From: Nemertoderma westbladi
Lineage: Eukaryota > Xenacoelomorpha > Nemertodermatida > Nemertodermatidae
Length of the DNA stretch: 64,000 nt
Direction: 5' to 3'
NCBI GenBank assembly: GCA_032718475.1
Contig: JAUCBJ010001840.1
Location: 38,302-102,301, forward strand
Of the stretch, positions 49,873 to 61,379 are shown one piece after another. The translations under genes and the position numbers were made by a program. The notes under the pieces are model-generated. The model searched no databases, was not told where the DNA came from, and saw only the letters and a program-made list of their open reading frames with translations. How positions within the stretch are numbered: the first letter of the stretch is position 1; each line of letters starts with the position of its first letter.

Positions 49873-51690
49873 ATAGAGAAAGTAAGAGCCAACACGCCCA
49901 CAGCGACGACAGAGTACTGGCGAAGCAGTCCTTGGCAAATGGCAAGCTAAGGATGCGCAATATCATGGAATTATTGATGCACAGCGGCTGCAGCGAAAGG
50001 CACAGGGGATGTACGAAAGGCAGGTGTGCAGCTACAGAAGGAGGAATTAGCGGAGTTACCTACAGCGGCGCGGCATATGGGGCGAGGTTGAGGACGGTGC
50101 GTTAGTCGGGAAACCATTAGCGCTCAAGGATCATCTTGATCGCCAATCCCGGGAAGCGAGGCCTCCAGGACGCTGTCAGCAGATTCTGCCGGGGGCAGAT
50201 GGGTATATTTGGGACGAGGCCAGAATAGGGGAGCAAGCCCGAGAGACCCGGGAAGGAGCCAGCGACAAACTGTAGACATATACATCATCATCACTCTGAT
50301 GTATATTGTAGGTAATAAAAATATATATCAGACTGGACTCATTGAACATATATATATGACCAATCCTATTAAAGCGTTATTGGAGGAGGTGAAGGAAGTG
50401 ATTGGGGAGACAAACCCGCGGGTTCCTAATTGTGCAGTTTTTAACTCCGTTGGTGCAGGTGTAACAAGTGACATTGCGGGTGGTTGGGCAGGGGTCTGCA
50501 GTTAGGCTAGCTCGAATCAGAAGTTGTTTCAGTTTAGGACCTGGGGTACTGACTAGGCGGATATGGTGATGTAAGTTGGAGGTGTTAATAATTTGTTGTG
50601 TGTGTCTGTGTAGGTGTTCGTTGATGTACGGTATAACCAGTGGTGTGCGGGGTCCATTGGTGGTAGTGTTCATGGCGTGTAAGTTGCGTTTCTGTGGTGG
50701 GGGCCTACCGCTAAGTATAGTATTGGTTGATGAACAATAGTATAGTATGTAGTAACTATATAGTATGATGTATTTATTAAATAGAATAAAATAGCCTCGC
50801 ATAGGTGCATAACCATGCAAAATTTGAAGGCAATATCTCCGCTATTTTTCAACGAAATTCAAATTGTGTCACATATTTGGAATCCTTGCATGACCAGCTT
50901 TCCATTGGTACCAACAAACAGCTATAAGCTAGAAGAATTACTGCGGTGTAACTGGTGTAATATCGCTGGAGACACTTTTTTAAACGCTTGTAGCTAAAGA
51001 TTGAAAGCAAAAATAGAAATTCTGGCTCACCAAGTCAGTAGTGGTCGGGAGGTGAAACTATCTCTGTTTCAAATTTCATGCAATCTAATTAAGATTTGTG
51101 GGACATGGTGTAATTAGTATGCAACTCTGTATATCTAAGACACCGTAATTTACTTTAGCACTTAGAATAAAATAAAGAGTTTGTACGCTGCATAGCGGAG
51201 AATAGTTTGGGTAAATTACACTTAGAAATACTTTAGGATATTCGACGCGCTAGGCAGTTATTTGAAAGTAGCGGGTCAGCAGGCTTACAGCGGTAGCTGG
51301 AGTAGCGCAGTAGTAATTTCGCTGAGTTAAATCAGTGCAAGGTCAAAGTTTTGACATTAGGGCAATTAATATCCCATCTTTTTGCATATTAAATTATTCT
51401 CACATTCGACATTGTTGAGCCTGGCAAACTACCTGTATTTATCTGTGAAAAGTGAATGCCGAGTGCTAAGTCACCCGCACTCGTATTAAGTAGCTTGGGA
51501 AGTCAAATCAGATTTATTGTTTTGGTTATTTCTGTTTGGATTATAAATTAGAACGATTAGCTTGATGTGTTATAGCTTGATTAAATTTGTTTCATTTGAA
51601 AATACGAACATATCAAAAGGAAGAATCCCCTTTGAGATTTCTTTAACAGAATAAGCCTCTCTGCTGGGATCTTTAACACATTGCATTCAA
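49873..51690. other. Decayed end of BEL-4 and unassigned DNA
   Basis: To about 50300 there are short basic reading frames that could be the tail of the zinc-knuckle protein. Beyond that no coding similarity, tandem repeat or LTR match was found. Confidence 0.4.
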
Positions 51691-51699
51691 AGCAAAGTC

Positions 51700-51965
51700 A
51701 TTACTGGTGAACTGAATGTGCAAATTGGCCCAGAAGACCTCAAGGGTTACACCTATAACACCAGTTCTAACATAAATGGGTACTTACTTTTAGACCTAAT
51801 GGAAGAATGTGAATTGATACCAACAAACAACACATTCGAAAAGTGTAAGGGGAAGCTATGGTGGACCTTTCAATACCCTAATGGACTAAATAAATAATGG
51901 TGCTAAATAAAGCACAACTGGATTACATCCTTATAAACAAAAAGGGGAGAAACAGCATGATTAAT
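51700..51965 (+). pseudogene. LINE endonuclease (APE-type) fragment
   Basis: The plus strand reads VQIGPEDLKGYTYNTSSNIN, then LLLDLMEECELIPTNNTFEK, LWWTFQYPNG and, after frame slips, AQLDYILINKKGRNS. This is the C-terminal part of an exonuclease-endonuclease-phosphatase domain of a non-LTR retrotransposon, including the final Asp of its DYI motif. It is unrelated to the DEDDy exonuclease above. The RT that should follow is not present. Confidence 0.7.
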
Positions 51966-51992
51966 TAGAATATTAGCTTTAATCAATTAATC

Positions 51993-52143
51993 AGTAGAAG
52001 GAAAGTCATATGAACTGCCTTGGGATGTATTTCCGCTTAATAAGTTTCCCCAGTGCCAATAGTAATAAGATATTATAATTAACCAAATCTATTTGATAAC
52101 CAAATCAATCTGAACAAAACAATTGAACCACACTTAGTAGGTA
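51993..52143 (+). repeat. 151-bp direct repeat, right copy
   Basis: About 95% identical to 30615-30765, same orientation, with different flanks. It lies about 1.7 kb beyond the last recognisable BEL-4 coding sequence. Confidence 0.75.
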
Positions 52144-52761
52144 AGTGGGAGAGGGAAAGTTTAGAAAATTTGTAAAGTTGGTGAAATATCATGTAGTCTG
52201 ACGTCAGCTACGAAAGATCATGTGTTTCAAGAAAATGTTAAATTTTTTGGGAACGCCTGATTTTCCAGAGCTGAAATTTTGGTTCCTTGTAGTGAATTGA
52301 AGACTACATTTTACGAAATTGAAAAGTTACGACAAATTAATTGGGGATCAGCTAGAGACTCCAAAGTAATGACATACCGGCTAACTTGTGCGGTACTGGT
52401 ACTGTGCGCAATTCTAAATTTCAAATATTTCAATTTCTAAGTACGGAATTTGTGACGGGATCCAATGGAGTTGGCAGTATGGATCCCGACCGGTGTTTGT
52501 GTTATACGCGTCGCCGCGTCCGTAGGCTGCTAAAGCTGTGGTCTGGATATATATAATAGGCCGAAGGCCGTTGAAATGACTGAGTTTTTACTGTCAGTTG
52601 TTGTCAGTTGTTGTAATCACAGAACATAATAATAGCACAGTCAGAATATAATTTCACGGTAATGACGACGGTTAAAAACCGTTCTGGTCTCACAACTGTA
52701 TAGATACCAACTGAATCAAAACCCACAAGCACAACGGTTATATATTATTATTAACACATAT

Positions 52762-53829
52762 GGTTATATGGTCCAAGTAATAGCCAAGCTGCCCCAACAC
52801 CAAGCCAACCTTTGTAACCTGGTAAGCGAGAAAGGAGCGTCCGCCTGGCTGAACTGCAAACCTCTGACTCTACATGAAACTCACCTCGATAAACAAGTGT
52901 TCCGCGACTCCTTGTGCCTCCGCTACGGGTGGATGCCGCCGAATCTTGCATCTTGTTGTGCCTGTGGGGTGCGATTTACCTCATCCCATGTCCTGTCGTG
53001 CCCCACTGGAGGATTCCCCTCCATTCGGCACAACAAGATCCCCGACTTCGTTGCCGACACCCTAACCAAGGTGGCCCACAATGTAGGGGTGGAACCGCAA
53101 CTCCAGCCATTATCGGGCGAGACTTTCAGTCATCGGTCGACTTCGACAGACCAGCAGGCGAGGCTAGACGTTTCGGTGAGCGGATTCTGGGGCAACCGCT
53201 TCCAGAAGACGTTCATCAACGTCTCAGTCTTTAACCCGCTGGCAGACACCAACGCGGCGATGTCCCTTCCGGCAGCCCACCTACACCATGAGTCTTGCAA
53301 GAGACTCAAGTACGAGGACCGGTTGCGGGAGGTCGAGCACGCCAGCTTCACTCCGCTTATCTTCTCAACGTTCGGTGGAACTTCGCCGGCAGCGTCGCAG
53401 TTCCTCAAGCGCTTGTCACTGAAGCTGTCCGACAAACGTGACTACCCGTACTCCGAGTGCGTGGTGTGGGTGCGCAGGCGGCTGAGCTTCGCGCTATTGC
53501 GATCAGCCCTCCTCTGTCTGTGTGGCAATCGGTCCGCCGGGAAGCGTCCGGTGAGGTGCGATGTTGGGGAAACGTCCATCGTCCTCAGTAACGCCGACAG
53601 CAATCCGGTGTGATGGGCAGTTCATTACAGTATTCAGGTATTAGCTGCAGACAGTACTGGTATTGCAGTCCTGTAGGCAATATTCTACCTTGTGTTTATA
53701 TGGTTGCTAGGTGATGGGTAATGACAGCTGGTGGTGGTTGAATTATGTTTGTCCAGTAATTTTTGTGCTTTGTGTGTTATTTTTAAAGATGAATATATTA
53801 TAATAGTAGACTAAAAAAAAAAAAAAAAA
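52762..53829 (+). mobile_element. 5'-truncated LINE insertion with poly(A) tail and 15-bp target duplication
   Basis: ATTATTAACACATAT lies at 52747-52761 and again at 53830-53844, and the inserted segment ends in 18 A. This is the signature of target-primed reverse transcription. The insert carries the 3' end of a LINE ORF. Confidence 0.88.
52768..53613 (+). CDS. C-terminal fragment of a LINE ORF with zinc site and putative restriction-like endonuclease
   Basis: A 281-codon open frame, truncated at its 5' end by incomplete reverse transcription. A Cys/His site (CCACGVRFTSSHVLSC) is followed by GGFPSIRHNKIPDFVADTLT, then EPQLQPLSGE, QQARLDVSVSGFWG, TFINVSVFNP and EHASFTPLIFSTFGG. This block is common at the C-terminus of reverse-transcriptase-like ORFs in invertebrate genomes. 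The spaced Asp and following beta strands resemble a PD-(D/E)XK fold, as in restriction-like endonucleases of some LINEs, but I cannot confirm the fold. The frame is intact over the whole insert, so the insertion is young. Confidence 0.7.
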   Translation: MVQVIAKLPQHQANLCNLVSEKGASAWLNCKPLTLHETHLDKQVFRDSLCLRYGWMPPNLASCCACGVRFTSSHVLSCPTGGFPSIRHNKIPDFVADTLTKVAHNVGVEPQLQPLSGETFSHRSTSTDQQARLDVSVSGFWGNRFQKTFINVSVFNPLADTNAAMSLPAAHLHHESCKRLKYEDRLREVEHASFTPLIFSTFGGTSPAASQFLKRLSLKLSDKRDYPYSECVVWVRRRLSFALLRSALLCLCGNRSAGKRPVRCDVGETSIVLSNADSNPV

Positions 53830-54178
53830 ATTATTAACACATATTAGTCACAGCTACTGTATTGAGTGGCCTGGCCAGTAGATGCGTTCCAATCACCCGT
53901 TTTCCCCTCCCATCATTGGCTAATCCGATTAATGTCTATCTCGCCACTCCCTGCTGCCACTATCCCCATGAACTAGCCTTGCTAGCCCCTTTGTCCCTCT
54001 GAGATGGTTTATGAACTCTCAACTTTCTTTGTGGCTGGTGATGTGTATCGCCTAAATTGGTTGTTAGGTGACATTACTTATTGGTAATGTTACCTTCCCA
54101 ATTATAATTGGTAAAATGCCACTTCGCCCATTTTCCGCTGGGTAGTGCAGGGAATTGAATCCGCTTACACTCCCCCCC

Positions 54179-54209
54179 ATGCTATCTTCCCAGTGAGAAG
54201 ATAGCATCA
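54179..54209. other. Perfect 11-bp hairpin
   Basis: ATGCTATCTTC and GAAGATAGCAT flank a loop of about 9 bases just outside LTR A. No poly(T) follows, so there is no reason to call it a terminator. Confidence 0.6.
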
Positions 54210-54769
54210 ACCTTAAGTGCGCTTCAATTCCGCTGGAATCCAATCTAATATTGGATGTGGGGTGGAATTTTCTTCTCGGGGTCAGCTTTCCAGGCTGCCC
54301 CCCCCCCATGGGTCTGTTATCACTACCCATCCTTGGTACATCTGCGAGCTAAGCTGTGCCAAGGCATCTGGCGTCTCTGTTTTAGACGATCGCCCTCACT
54401 CCTCACACAATTTTGCCTCTCAGACTTTGTTGTCCCTTCCTCTCTCGCCAGTCCCTTGGGACTCATCCCCCTTCATGATCGCTCCCCACGCTAAAAATGT
54501 ATCTTTCAAATGTTGTGAAAATTGTGCACTACTTGTAATTTTGGTGTTGCAATATAACCACCCCAGTACATTTTTTCGAAAATTTTCTTTTTCGGTCGGA
54601 ACCAGACTAGTGATACCTACTTACAAACAAAAAATCAGACGTTTTTGTAAATATTTTTAGATTTTAGAAAGGTCGGTCAATATGACCCCCCCCCCCCCCC
54701 GGTATTTGTACAACATTTTATAGCCCGGTACTAATAGGGTTAATGCCCATTGAAAAAGACAAATAGACT
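54210..54769. other. No recognised gene; C-rich run
   Basis: Contains a poly(C) tract near 54685-54701 and no coding similarity that I can support. Confidence 0.4.
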
Positions 54770-56335
54770 AATAAACAAAGAAAGTGTCTCTAGAGTGGAT
54801 AAAGATGATGACAGAATAAACAATGAGGCTATAAAAATAAACCTAGAGTTCAGGAGAGCTAAACGTTACAAGGAGCAACACACATACTGCAATATCTCAG
54901 GGGATTAGTTACAGCATGAAGGTCAACGCGGACTAAATTTTGGCACCAATATCAGATGTGCACGCAAATTATCTTTATGCACATTACTCTCAAAAATTCA
55001 AGCGGGTTGATGACAACCAGTTTACAGTAGAACTAGACAGTCTCCTAAAGAATAAAACTACAGGGTCTAACTGAAGTCTTTTCAAATCATCAGACATAGC
55101 AACAGCACTTTCTAAACTTAATAATGGGAAAACGCCTGACTCTTACTCCCTCACAGCAGAACATCTCTCAAGTGTACAGTCTGAAAAGTTACATTCATTC
55201 ATGGCAGAGTTATACTATACAATAATGGCATCTAGCAAATTCCCTAAATGTCTGTGTACGAGTTTACTACTCACACTCATAAAGGGATCAGACCAGGATA
55301 TCTACAAAACGGACAGTTACTATGATTTCAGTATTGGCAAAGACCTGGGAGATATTGATATCCGACGATATCAAAAAGATCACTACAAACAATATGCAAA
55401 TGGGGTATAAAAGTAAGCAAAGTACTGAACTCCCTTATATTGCAGCCAGCAAGCTAATAAAATATTTCAATACATGAGGTTCTAATGTATATGTAGTATC
55501 ACTAGATTTGACCAGTGCATTCGACACAATCTCTTACCAACACTTATTTGGGAAATTGTCCACCACCAACTTGGACACCTCAATCATTAAGACATTATTA
55601 TCTTAGTTCTCCAAATACCACTGCAGTATTTGGTTAGGCAAGGTGGGGTATTATCTACATTTCTCTTTAATATTTATATGTCTGCGCTCTTTGACGAGTG
55701 TCAGGGCTGGGTTTACATGTAAATAATATAATAAGGCATTCGAGCTTTGAATTATGCAGACGATATTACTCTTATTAAATTTTAAAACAGACATAGAGAA
55801 AATGATACAAATATGTAAAGTCTATCCACATAGGCACAAACTTATTCTCAATCTGACAAAGACACGCTTCATAGTCTGTCCAAGTAGAGGGAGAGGGACA
55901 AATAATCAGGATCATATAATTACTAAGAATGGGATCGTTATGGAATCGACTGCATCCTGTAAATTCCTCAGGTTACCACTACCTGCAACCAATAAATCCA
56001 CACAGGATCACTATATTCAAACGAATCTGGATCAATGTCTCTAGGGTGCATATGAGGGGACTATATGTAGAGTCAGTTCCACTCGACATTACAGCTCTTA
56101 TGTGGCGCACGTTTTGTGCACAATCCATTCTCAACAGGGTGGTAATAATTAGCCAGGATCTTCTTAGTAATCTCTCCACTGCCTGGCGGAAAGCGATGAG
56201 AAATATCCTAAAAATGGGAAATTACTCCTCAAACAGTTTGCTCCATGCACTTTTGACTCACATGATTTCACCACCCTTGTGCACCAGTCAAGAGCCATTC
56301 AATATTCAACTGCGAAAATCGCAAGCTTTCCTATC
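54770..56335 (+). pseudogene. LINE reverse transcriptase, heavily decayed
   Basis: In broken frames: FRRAKRYKEQHTYCNIS (linker typical of Jockey/CR1-like ORF2), IATALSKLNNGKTPDSYSLT with AEHLSS (RT finger motif), VVSLDLTSAFDTISYQH (catalytic Asp box, about 55493-55543), and a reduced YADD region near 55752. Thumb-like sequence KLILNLTKTRFIVC follows near 55835. Many stops and frameshifts. It is cut at 56335 by solo LTR B. Confidence 0.75.
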
Positions 56336-56969
56336 TGTGACGGTATCCACTGGAGTTGACAGTGGTGGATACCGACCGGTGTAGATTGTACGCGTCGTCG
56401 CGTTCATAGGCTGCTGGCCAAGTGCTGGATATATAGGCCTTTGGAAAACACAAAGTTAAATTGTCAGTGTTAATAATCACAGCAGTTGATAATAGCACAG
56501 TCTGAATATAACAATATGCAATACAAACAGTAATGATGACGGTCAAAACTATGCCGGTCTCACAACCGTAAGCAAATCAACTAACTAATAATCAGAAATC
56601 ACAACGGTTATACCATTGACACATATTGGATTACTCCTACACTACAGGACGGCCCTAATATCCAATAGATGCGCTCCTGTCCCCCCTAATGTGCTTTCCC
56701 GCCCACTATTGGCTTAACCTGATTAATTGTCACCCCGGCACTCCCTGTTGACCCTGCCCTTGGTGCTAGCCTTACTAGCTTGTTTCTCCCTCTGAGGTGG
56801 TTTGACCTGTCACATCTCTCTGTGGCTTACTGTGTGTATCGCCCCCCCCCCCCCCCCAGTTGGTTATGAGGTGAGATTATTATTGGTAATCTCACATCGC
56901 CAACTATATTGGGAGAATGCCACTAATCCCATTTTCGGTGAGTAATGCATGGGATTGAATCTGCTTACA
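56336..56969 (+). repeat. Solo LTR B
   Basis: 634 bp, TGTGACGGTATCC...CTGCTTACA, homologous to LTRs A and C. It is flanked by CTATC on the left and CTATA on the right, a 5-bp target duplication with one mismatch. Inserted in the LINE pseudogene. It contains a run of C near 56845-56859. Confidence 0.8.
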
Positions 56970-57206
56970 CTATATTTTCAGTCACTTGTTAGTACGTCAT
57001 CTTGTTGGATATAGAACAGACGCTCTGTTCTCTGCCTACACAGTCGGCCCCTGGTATCTTGCGCTGCCTAGTTTACCAGCCTTAGCCATAAGCAGGTACT
57101 ACTGTCCAAATTCCTGTTTTAACATGATAGATAAGGGTGAGCTTAGTATGCGACAAATTTCTTTATTTTTATTTGACTAACCTATTGTGCAGTGGTGATA
57201 CACCCT

Positions 57207-57248
57207 TTCCATACAAAAAACAATGTCTGATGGACATGTATGGAAAGG
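57207..57248. other. 12-bp inverted repeat
   Basis: CCTTTCCATACA and TGTATGGAAAGG face each other across about 18 bp. It could be the end of a small hairpin element. No function is assigned. Confidence 0.5.
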
Positions 57249-57959
57249 ATTGGTACTAGGATTTTAATGCACTGATCGTATGGCCTAGATGTTGTACTGT
57301 TTATTATTAATGTATGTTATATGTACCATATAGAAGTAGGAATATATAAAATACTTAGTGATCTATATTAAAATGTATGGCCTAGCTGCAGGTGCATCCT
57401 TTTATGGTCATGTATGTATGGTCGTTCTCTCAAAAAGTGGCCAAACTTTTATGTCAAAATGGCCATGCATTCGCACGGTTATATTTCCAAACGACACAGA
57501 TTTAACCCCATGAACCTATATACCAATCGGAAGAGCGGAAATCTGCTCAACATTCCATTCACAACCTAGAGAATGACACCATTTCAAATATCGAAAATGC
57601 ATGTTTTTTGAAATCTCACATTGAATTATTTTGAAATATTTGGCTTCTGAGCTAAAGCAATGAAAGGTTCCACATACCGGTACCATACATCAAAATAAAG
57701 CAAATTTAATGCTCTTTCACATACTATTGGTGGTTTTCAACCGAAGCTACTGACATTTTATACTATTTACTAAAAATTAATTACGCCATCACTAGGATTT
57801 TGTCCACCATGTAACGCTCGTTTTCATGACATGGTTTTTTTTATTTATTCACAACATCTCGAAGTGAGATATTTCCAAATGGCGATTTAGTTTGCTACCA
57901 GCAGGTAAAAGAATTATCTCACTGCGATGTACCTTAAGTTAAATCACTCTTCCACTTCC
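57249..57959. other. No recognised feature
   Basis: AT-rich DNA with no coding similarity visible on either strand. Confidence 0.35.
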
Positions 57960-58980
57960 CAGCTTCGAAAAATTGTAACACACTATTTTTCAGCACTGGA
58001 TTTAGAACAGTCACTTGTTCAAATAGAATCTCATTGTCACCAATGTGAATCCTTAAGGAAGTACCACGTTTTGCTGTTGAACAAACTACTACCATTATAG
58101 CTGAGATAGTAGGATCCTCGTTGCAGCTGATATTCTCCGAGAATCTAAACAGTATATTTTAGTAGTACGAGAAGGAGTTACTGCTTATACTACTACAAGT
58201 ATCATACCTGATGAGAAAGGAGCGACATTACATGATGGACTCTTAAGACTATGTTCGGGTTTAACACTTTTCCAAGGCTAACTCTGCAACATACGAGTTG
58301 ACCCTGGTACTGGATTCACCTCACTAAAAGATGATAGAGATCTCCGTAACCACAACCTCATAGTCGATGTTGGATGTAAAAGAACCCAAACAAGAATCCT
58401 ATTGCTACGAGAGCAGTGTATGATCCCTCTGGCAATCCAATCTCACCAACAATGTTGTTGTTGAGTACCACACACCTTAATTCCAACCTGAGATTCTCTG
58501 GTTTTTCCTCACGTGAAATGCTTTACCAACATGATCAATTCACAGCCGAGTCCTGTCAAGTTGATGATAGAAAATTTACATTGAACAAACACAATCAATG
58601 GGTTATTAACCATAACCACCCCTACAGCATTAAGTCTAAAACCCCAAGAGGTTCTGTTATTAACCATCCCTACAGCATTAAGTCTAAAACCCCAAGAGGA
58701 ACTGTTGCCGGTATAGGTGATATTGTCTATTATATTGTGATGGCAGTATGGTCTCCAGTCGACCCTGATATTATGGTAACATCAATCAGTTGTGATAGGA
58801 CATTCGCAAGTTACACGAAACCAGTTTCGGAATGAGCAATATAAGATCAAAGCCTCGGAATGTTATAAAGTCCCAGAACATCAGGCTTCCATTTCATTCT
58901 ATCAAAAATATGAAGAGTCAGAGTCTGATGATGAGGGATACGATATAAACCACAATAGTGAAAGTGATTTCGGAAGATAG
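57960..58980 (+). pseudogene. Ty3/Gypsy-type integrase fragment
   Basis: Broken frames read IESHCHQCESLRKYH (C-x2-C of the zinc domain), ILRESKQYILVVREGVTAYT, RVDPGTGFTSLKDDRDL, then NPISPTMLLLSTTHLNSNLR, FSSREMLYQHDQ and a GD-x-V-Y segment (AGIGDIVYYIVMA). These match the integrase core and C-terminal domain of Ty3/Gypsy-like polyproteins. An in-frame duplication of about 45 bp (NHPYSIKSKTPRG twice) lies near 58617-58700. No LTR was found. Confidence 0.65.
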
Positions 58981-59387
58981 GGATCAGTGCAGTGTATTGG
59001 TTGAGATCCTAATGTCCCTGATATTGTGAATGACAAGGGTCAAGGTCAGCCATTGTTTACAAATCACAGGACAGATGGTGATCAAGATTCTGCTTACCTA
59101 CCGGTACCGCGATTCTGCTACTTTTACCTTCCTCTGCATGTTACTGCATGTACTTGCCATTATTATACCTTTACCTTGTCGGCTTGTTACTGAGTTACAT
59201 TGTTACCTTTATTGGGTTGGCCATACCTATTACATATCTACATACACACCCCCTGTCTGGCGCAGGTTGTTCCATCTGATGCAAAGGGGCTCATTCATTG
59301 GCTATTTCGGGTTTCTTTGTCCTAGGATGGTGACTGAGACCGGTCATAGCCAGAACACCATTATGAATACCACTTAAGTCGCTGACT

Positions 59388-60446
59388 GATCTACTGTAGG
59401 ACCGTGTAAGAGCGACTTAAATTTAGGACTGGATTTAAAACACTGTCCCAAGTCTGGGACTCTACGGCACAAGTCTACATTACCGCCTTGATGTGATATG
59501 GACAAATACACTATAAATGATATATTGAATTATCTCAAGGAATCAAGAATAGACACATCACAGAAATGATCGATATAATGGGTGAAGACACCTTCAAAAT
59601 AAGAGTAGAGTCATTAGTTTTTGAGTTATTTTACAAAATGTCAAGACTATATCCACCAATTACTACTTGATATTGAGTTGACCCATTCCACACATTTTGT
59701 ACAAAAACTATAGTGAATTAATCACTACTCTTTAATAATGAAGGTCTCTGTATACACTAAATCAATTTGTTGCAGTGATGTGTCTATTTTTGATGCCTTA
59801 AGATAATTAGAAGTAGCATTTTTGTGTATTTGTCTATAAATCATCAAGGTGTAGTAATGTTGACTTGTGCCGTACTTAACATTTTCTGTAATATCTCAAG
59901 AACTATTCGCTCTATGCTTATCTATCTGATGGTGTCTACCCCCACTAAATCGGTCATTGCGGTTCTAATGAGCATAATAATAATGCCGTAAGAGAAATAA
60001 AAGTTGTCCATCACCAAAATTGAGAATAATCATCACTTGCGCCAAAGAGTAAGTTCTGGTCATGTGCCTGTGGCACTACTTCCCTTAATCCAAAAATTAA
60101 AATTTTGGTATCTAACTAAGTTTGGACCCATTTGATGACATTTGATGCATGCAGGAAGTTCTTTTTTGAGTCATTGATCTTTCATCAATGTGTTATATTG
60201 TTATAAATTTCATTATGGTGCATCGCAATGGCACAAAATTTCAACCCTCTTGGGATCCGTGAAGACATAGACGAAATTTAAAGAAATTTTTTTTGCCTTA
60301 TTTTTTTACCATTTGGCAACTTTTGTGCACCGGCAAAACAATGAAATCGAAAAAAAGTAAAAAACGCACCGCCCTACTGTAGGACCGTGTAAACAGCGAC
60401 TTAAATTTAGGACTGGATTTAAAGCACTGTCCCAAGTCGGGACCTA
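59388..60446 (+). mobile_element. Foldback/MITE-like element (copy 2) with flanking 70-bp direct repeats
   Basis: About 59464-59760 matches the inner part of copy 1 in direct orientation, and 59763-60375 matches copy 1 as reverse complement, ending AAAAAACGCACCGCCC. The unit is thus one arm (truncated) plus the opposite arm, a palindrome. It is framed by two copies of a roughly 70-bp sequence, CTACTGTAGGACCGTGTAA...CACTGTCCCAAGTC, at 59388-59455 and 60374-60446. No coding capacity. Confidence 0.65.
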
Positions 60447-60842
60447 GTTATGAAAACCAGGGTTATTGTTTACTTATGATATTGTAATACGTTGTTCAGA
60501 AATGGAAAAAATGAGAGCGCGTCACCAGGGGTTGAACCAGCGCTATACGTACGTCTTTGCCTATTAGGCCTCTTCAGTAGCGCTAATAGGTTCAGCCACA
60601 CTCCCCTGACATTCACCTTTCTATTTATTCCACTTCTACTGAACAGGCAGTCTTTAGTTGTCTTTAGACCGATATTTGAATGAGAAACAACTTTACATTT
60701 AATTATTTTTTGTTCTCTTTGTAACCCACATTTACTCTAAAAATATGCCGCACAGAAAGTATTATACTTGTACAGAATAGTTTAATTAAATGTACAACTT
60801 CCCATCACCATTTTGGGATTTCAACCGTTAGGATAGTTGAGT

Positions 60843-61041
60843 TTAGCATCCATAGTACAAATTTAACTGACGATGGTCTTCTTCAGTCGGTTCCTCATTC
60901 CTATCTATAAACGACCCATCTTTAGTGATCATAGTAGGAATAATTCCAGTTTCAGAAAACGCGAAACTATGGTAATGCATTATTGATTTTGTATCATATG
61001 GACTTCCCAACGAATCTATGTTCTTGATATTGAAATTGTGC
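60843..61041 (-). CDS. Astacin metalloprotease, terminal exon
   Basis: Minus-strand exon with acceptor tactttttag|G at 61044-61041 and stop TAA at 60845-60843. It encodes SPYDTKSIMHYHSFAF, the S-x-M-H-Y Met-turn of astacins, then TMITKDGSF and EEDHRQLNLYYGC, with the domain-closing Cys just before the stop. Astacins are secreted zinc endopeptidases. The catalytic HExxHxxGxxH exon should lie to the right on the minus strand and was not found in the window. The protein ends with the protease domain, without CUB or EGF modules. Confidence 0.82.
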
Positions 61042-61379
61042 CTAAAAAGTATAATATTGTTAGTTACATATGTAAATATACAATTAAAATCCTTTATAAT
61101 TATCATAATTTATAATTTATCTTTATTTAATTTCCTTTATAAATTTCTTTATGATAGTAGTGAGATAAGTATCTCACTTTACCAGTTACAATGTCGTCGT
61201 TTGCATTTATTTATGTCCCTATCGATTTGTAACTCAGTAACTCGATAAGTTTATCCAGTTAGGTTCGGGTTGTAACAGTCGAAACTACGATTCCAAATTA
61301 AACAAATTTCGTATCATATGGTAAAACATATTAATAATTAATGACGAGATTTGATATCAAAATCGATGAAAATTTTACC

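Larger units (their letters stand above)
31131..50300 (+). mobile_element. BEL-4: old BEL/Pao element, interrupted by BEL-3 and lacking gag, protease and integrase
   Basis: Plus-strand coding remnants run through 31131-32555 and resume at 44717. Removing 32556-44721 rejoins one reading frame across the RT/RNase H linker. It retains an N-terminal acidic peptide, a pol linker, RT with YMDD, RNase H, a Glu-rich heptad repeat, an unidentified ORF, an exonuclease-like region and CCHC knuckles. Gag, protease and integrase are not recognisable. More than ten stops and frameshifts show that it is much older than BEL-3. Outer ends are uncertain; 30615 and 52143 mark a possible bracket. Confidence 0.75.
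52451..54169 (+). mobile_element. Solo LTR A, split by a LINE insertion
   Basis: The two parts 52451-52761 and 53830-54169 together match LTR B (56336-56969) and LTR C (62864-63428): TGTGACGG(G/T)ATCC start, GACGACGGTTAAAAACCG, GGATGCGTT-like and CCATTTTCCGCTGGG blocks, and a CCGCTTACA end. Strand is arbitrary. No 5-bp target duplication is visible (GAATT against CTCCC). Confidence 0.75.

Noticed and set aside
54179-54209. Rho-independent terminator
   Set aside because: The hairpin has no following T run and the genome is eukaryotic.
825-60446. One giant element bounded by the foldback arms
   Set aside because: The right copy already contains both orientations and the left is a single truncated arm, so these are two independent copies.
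60500-60620. tRNA-like sequence on the minus strand (GGTTCAACCCC resembling a B box, TGGCTGAACC resembling an A box)
   Set aside because: The acceptor and T stems do not pair properly and no tRNA-derived SINE body could be defined.
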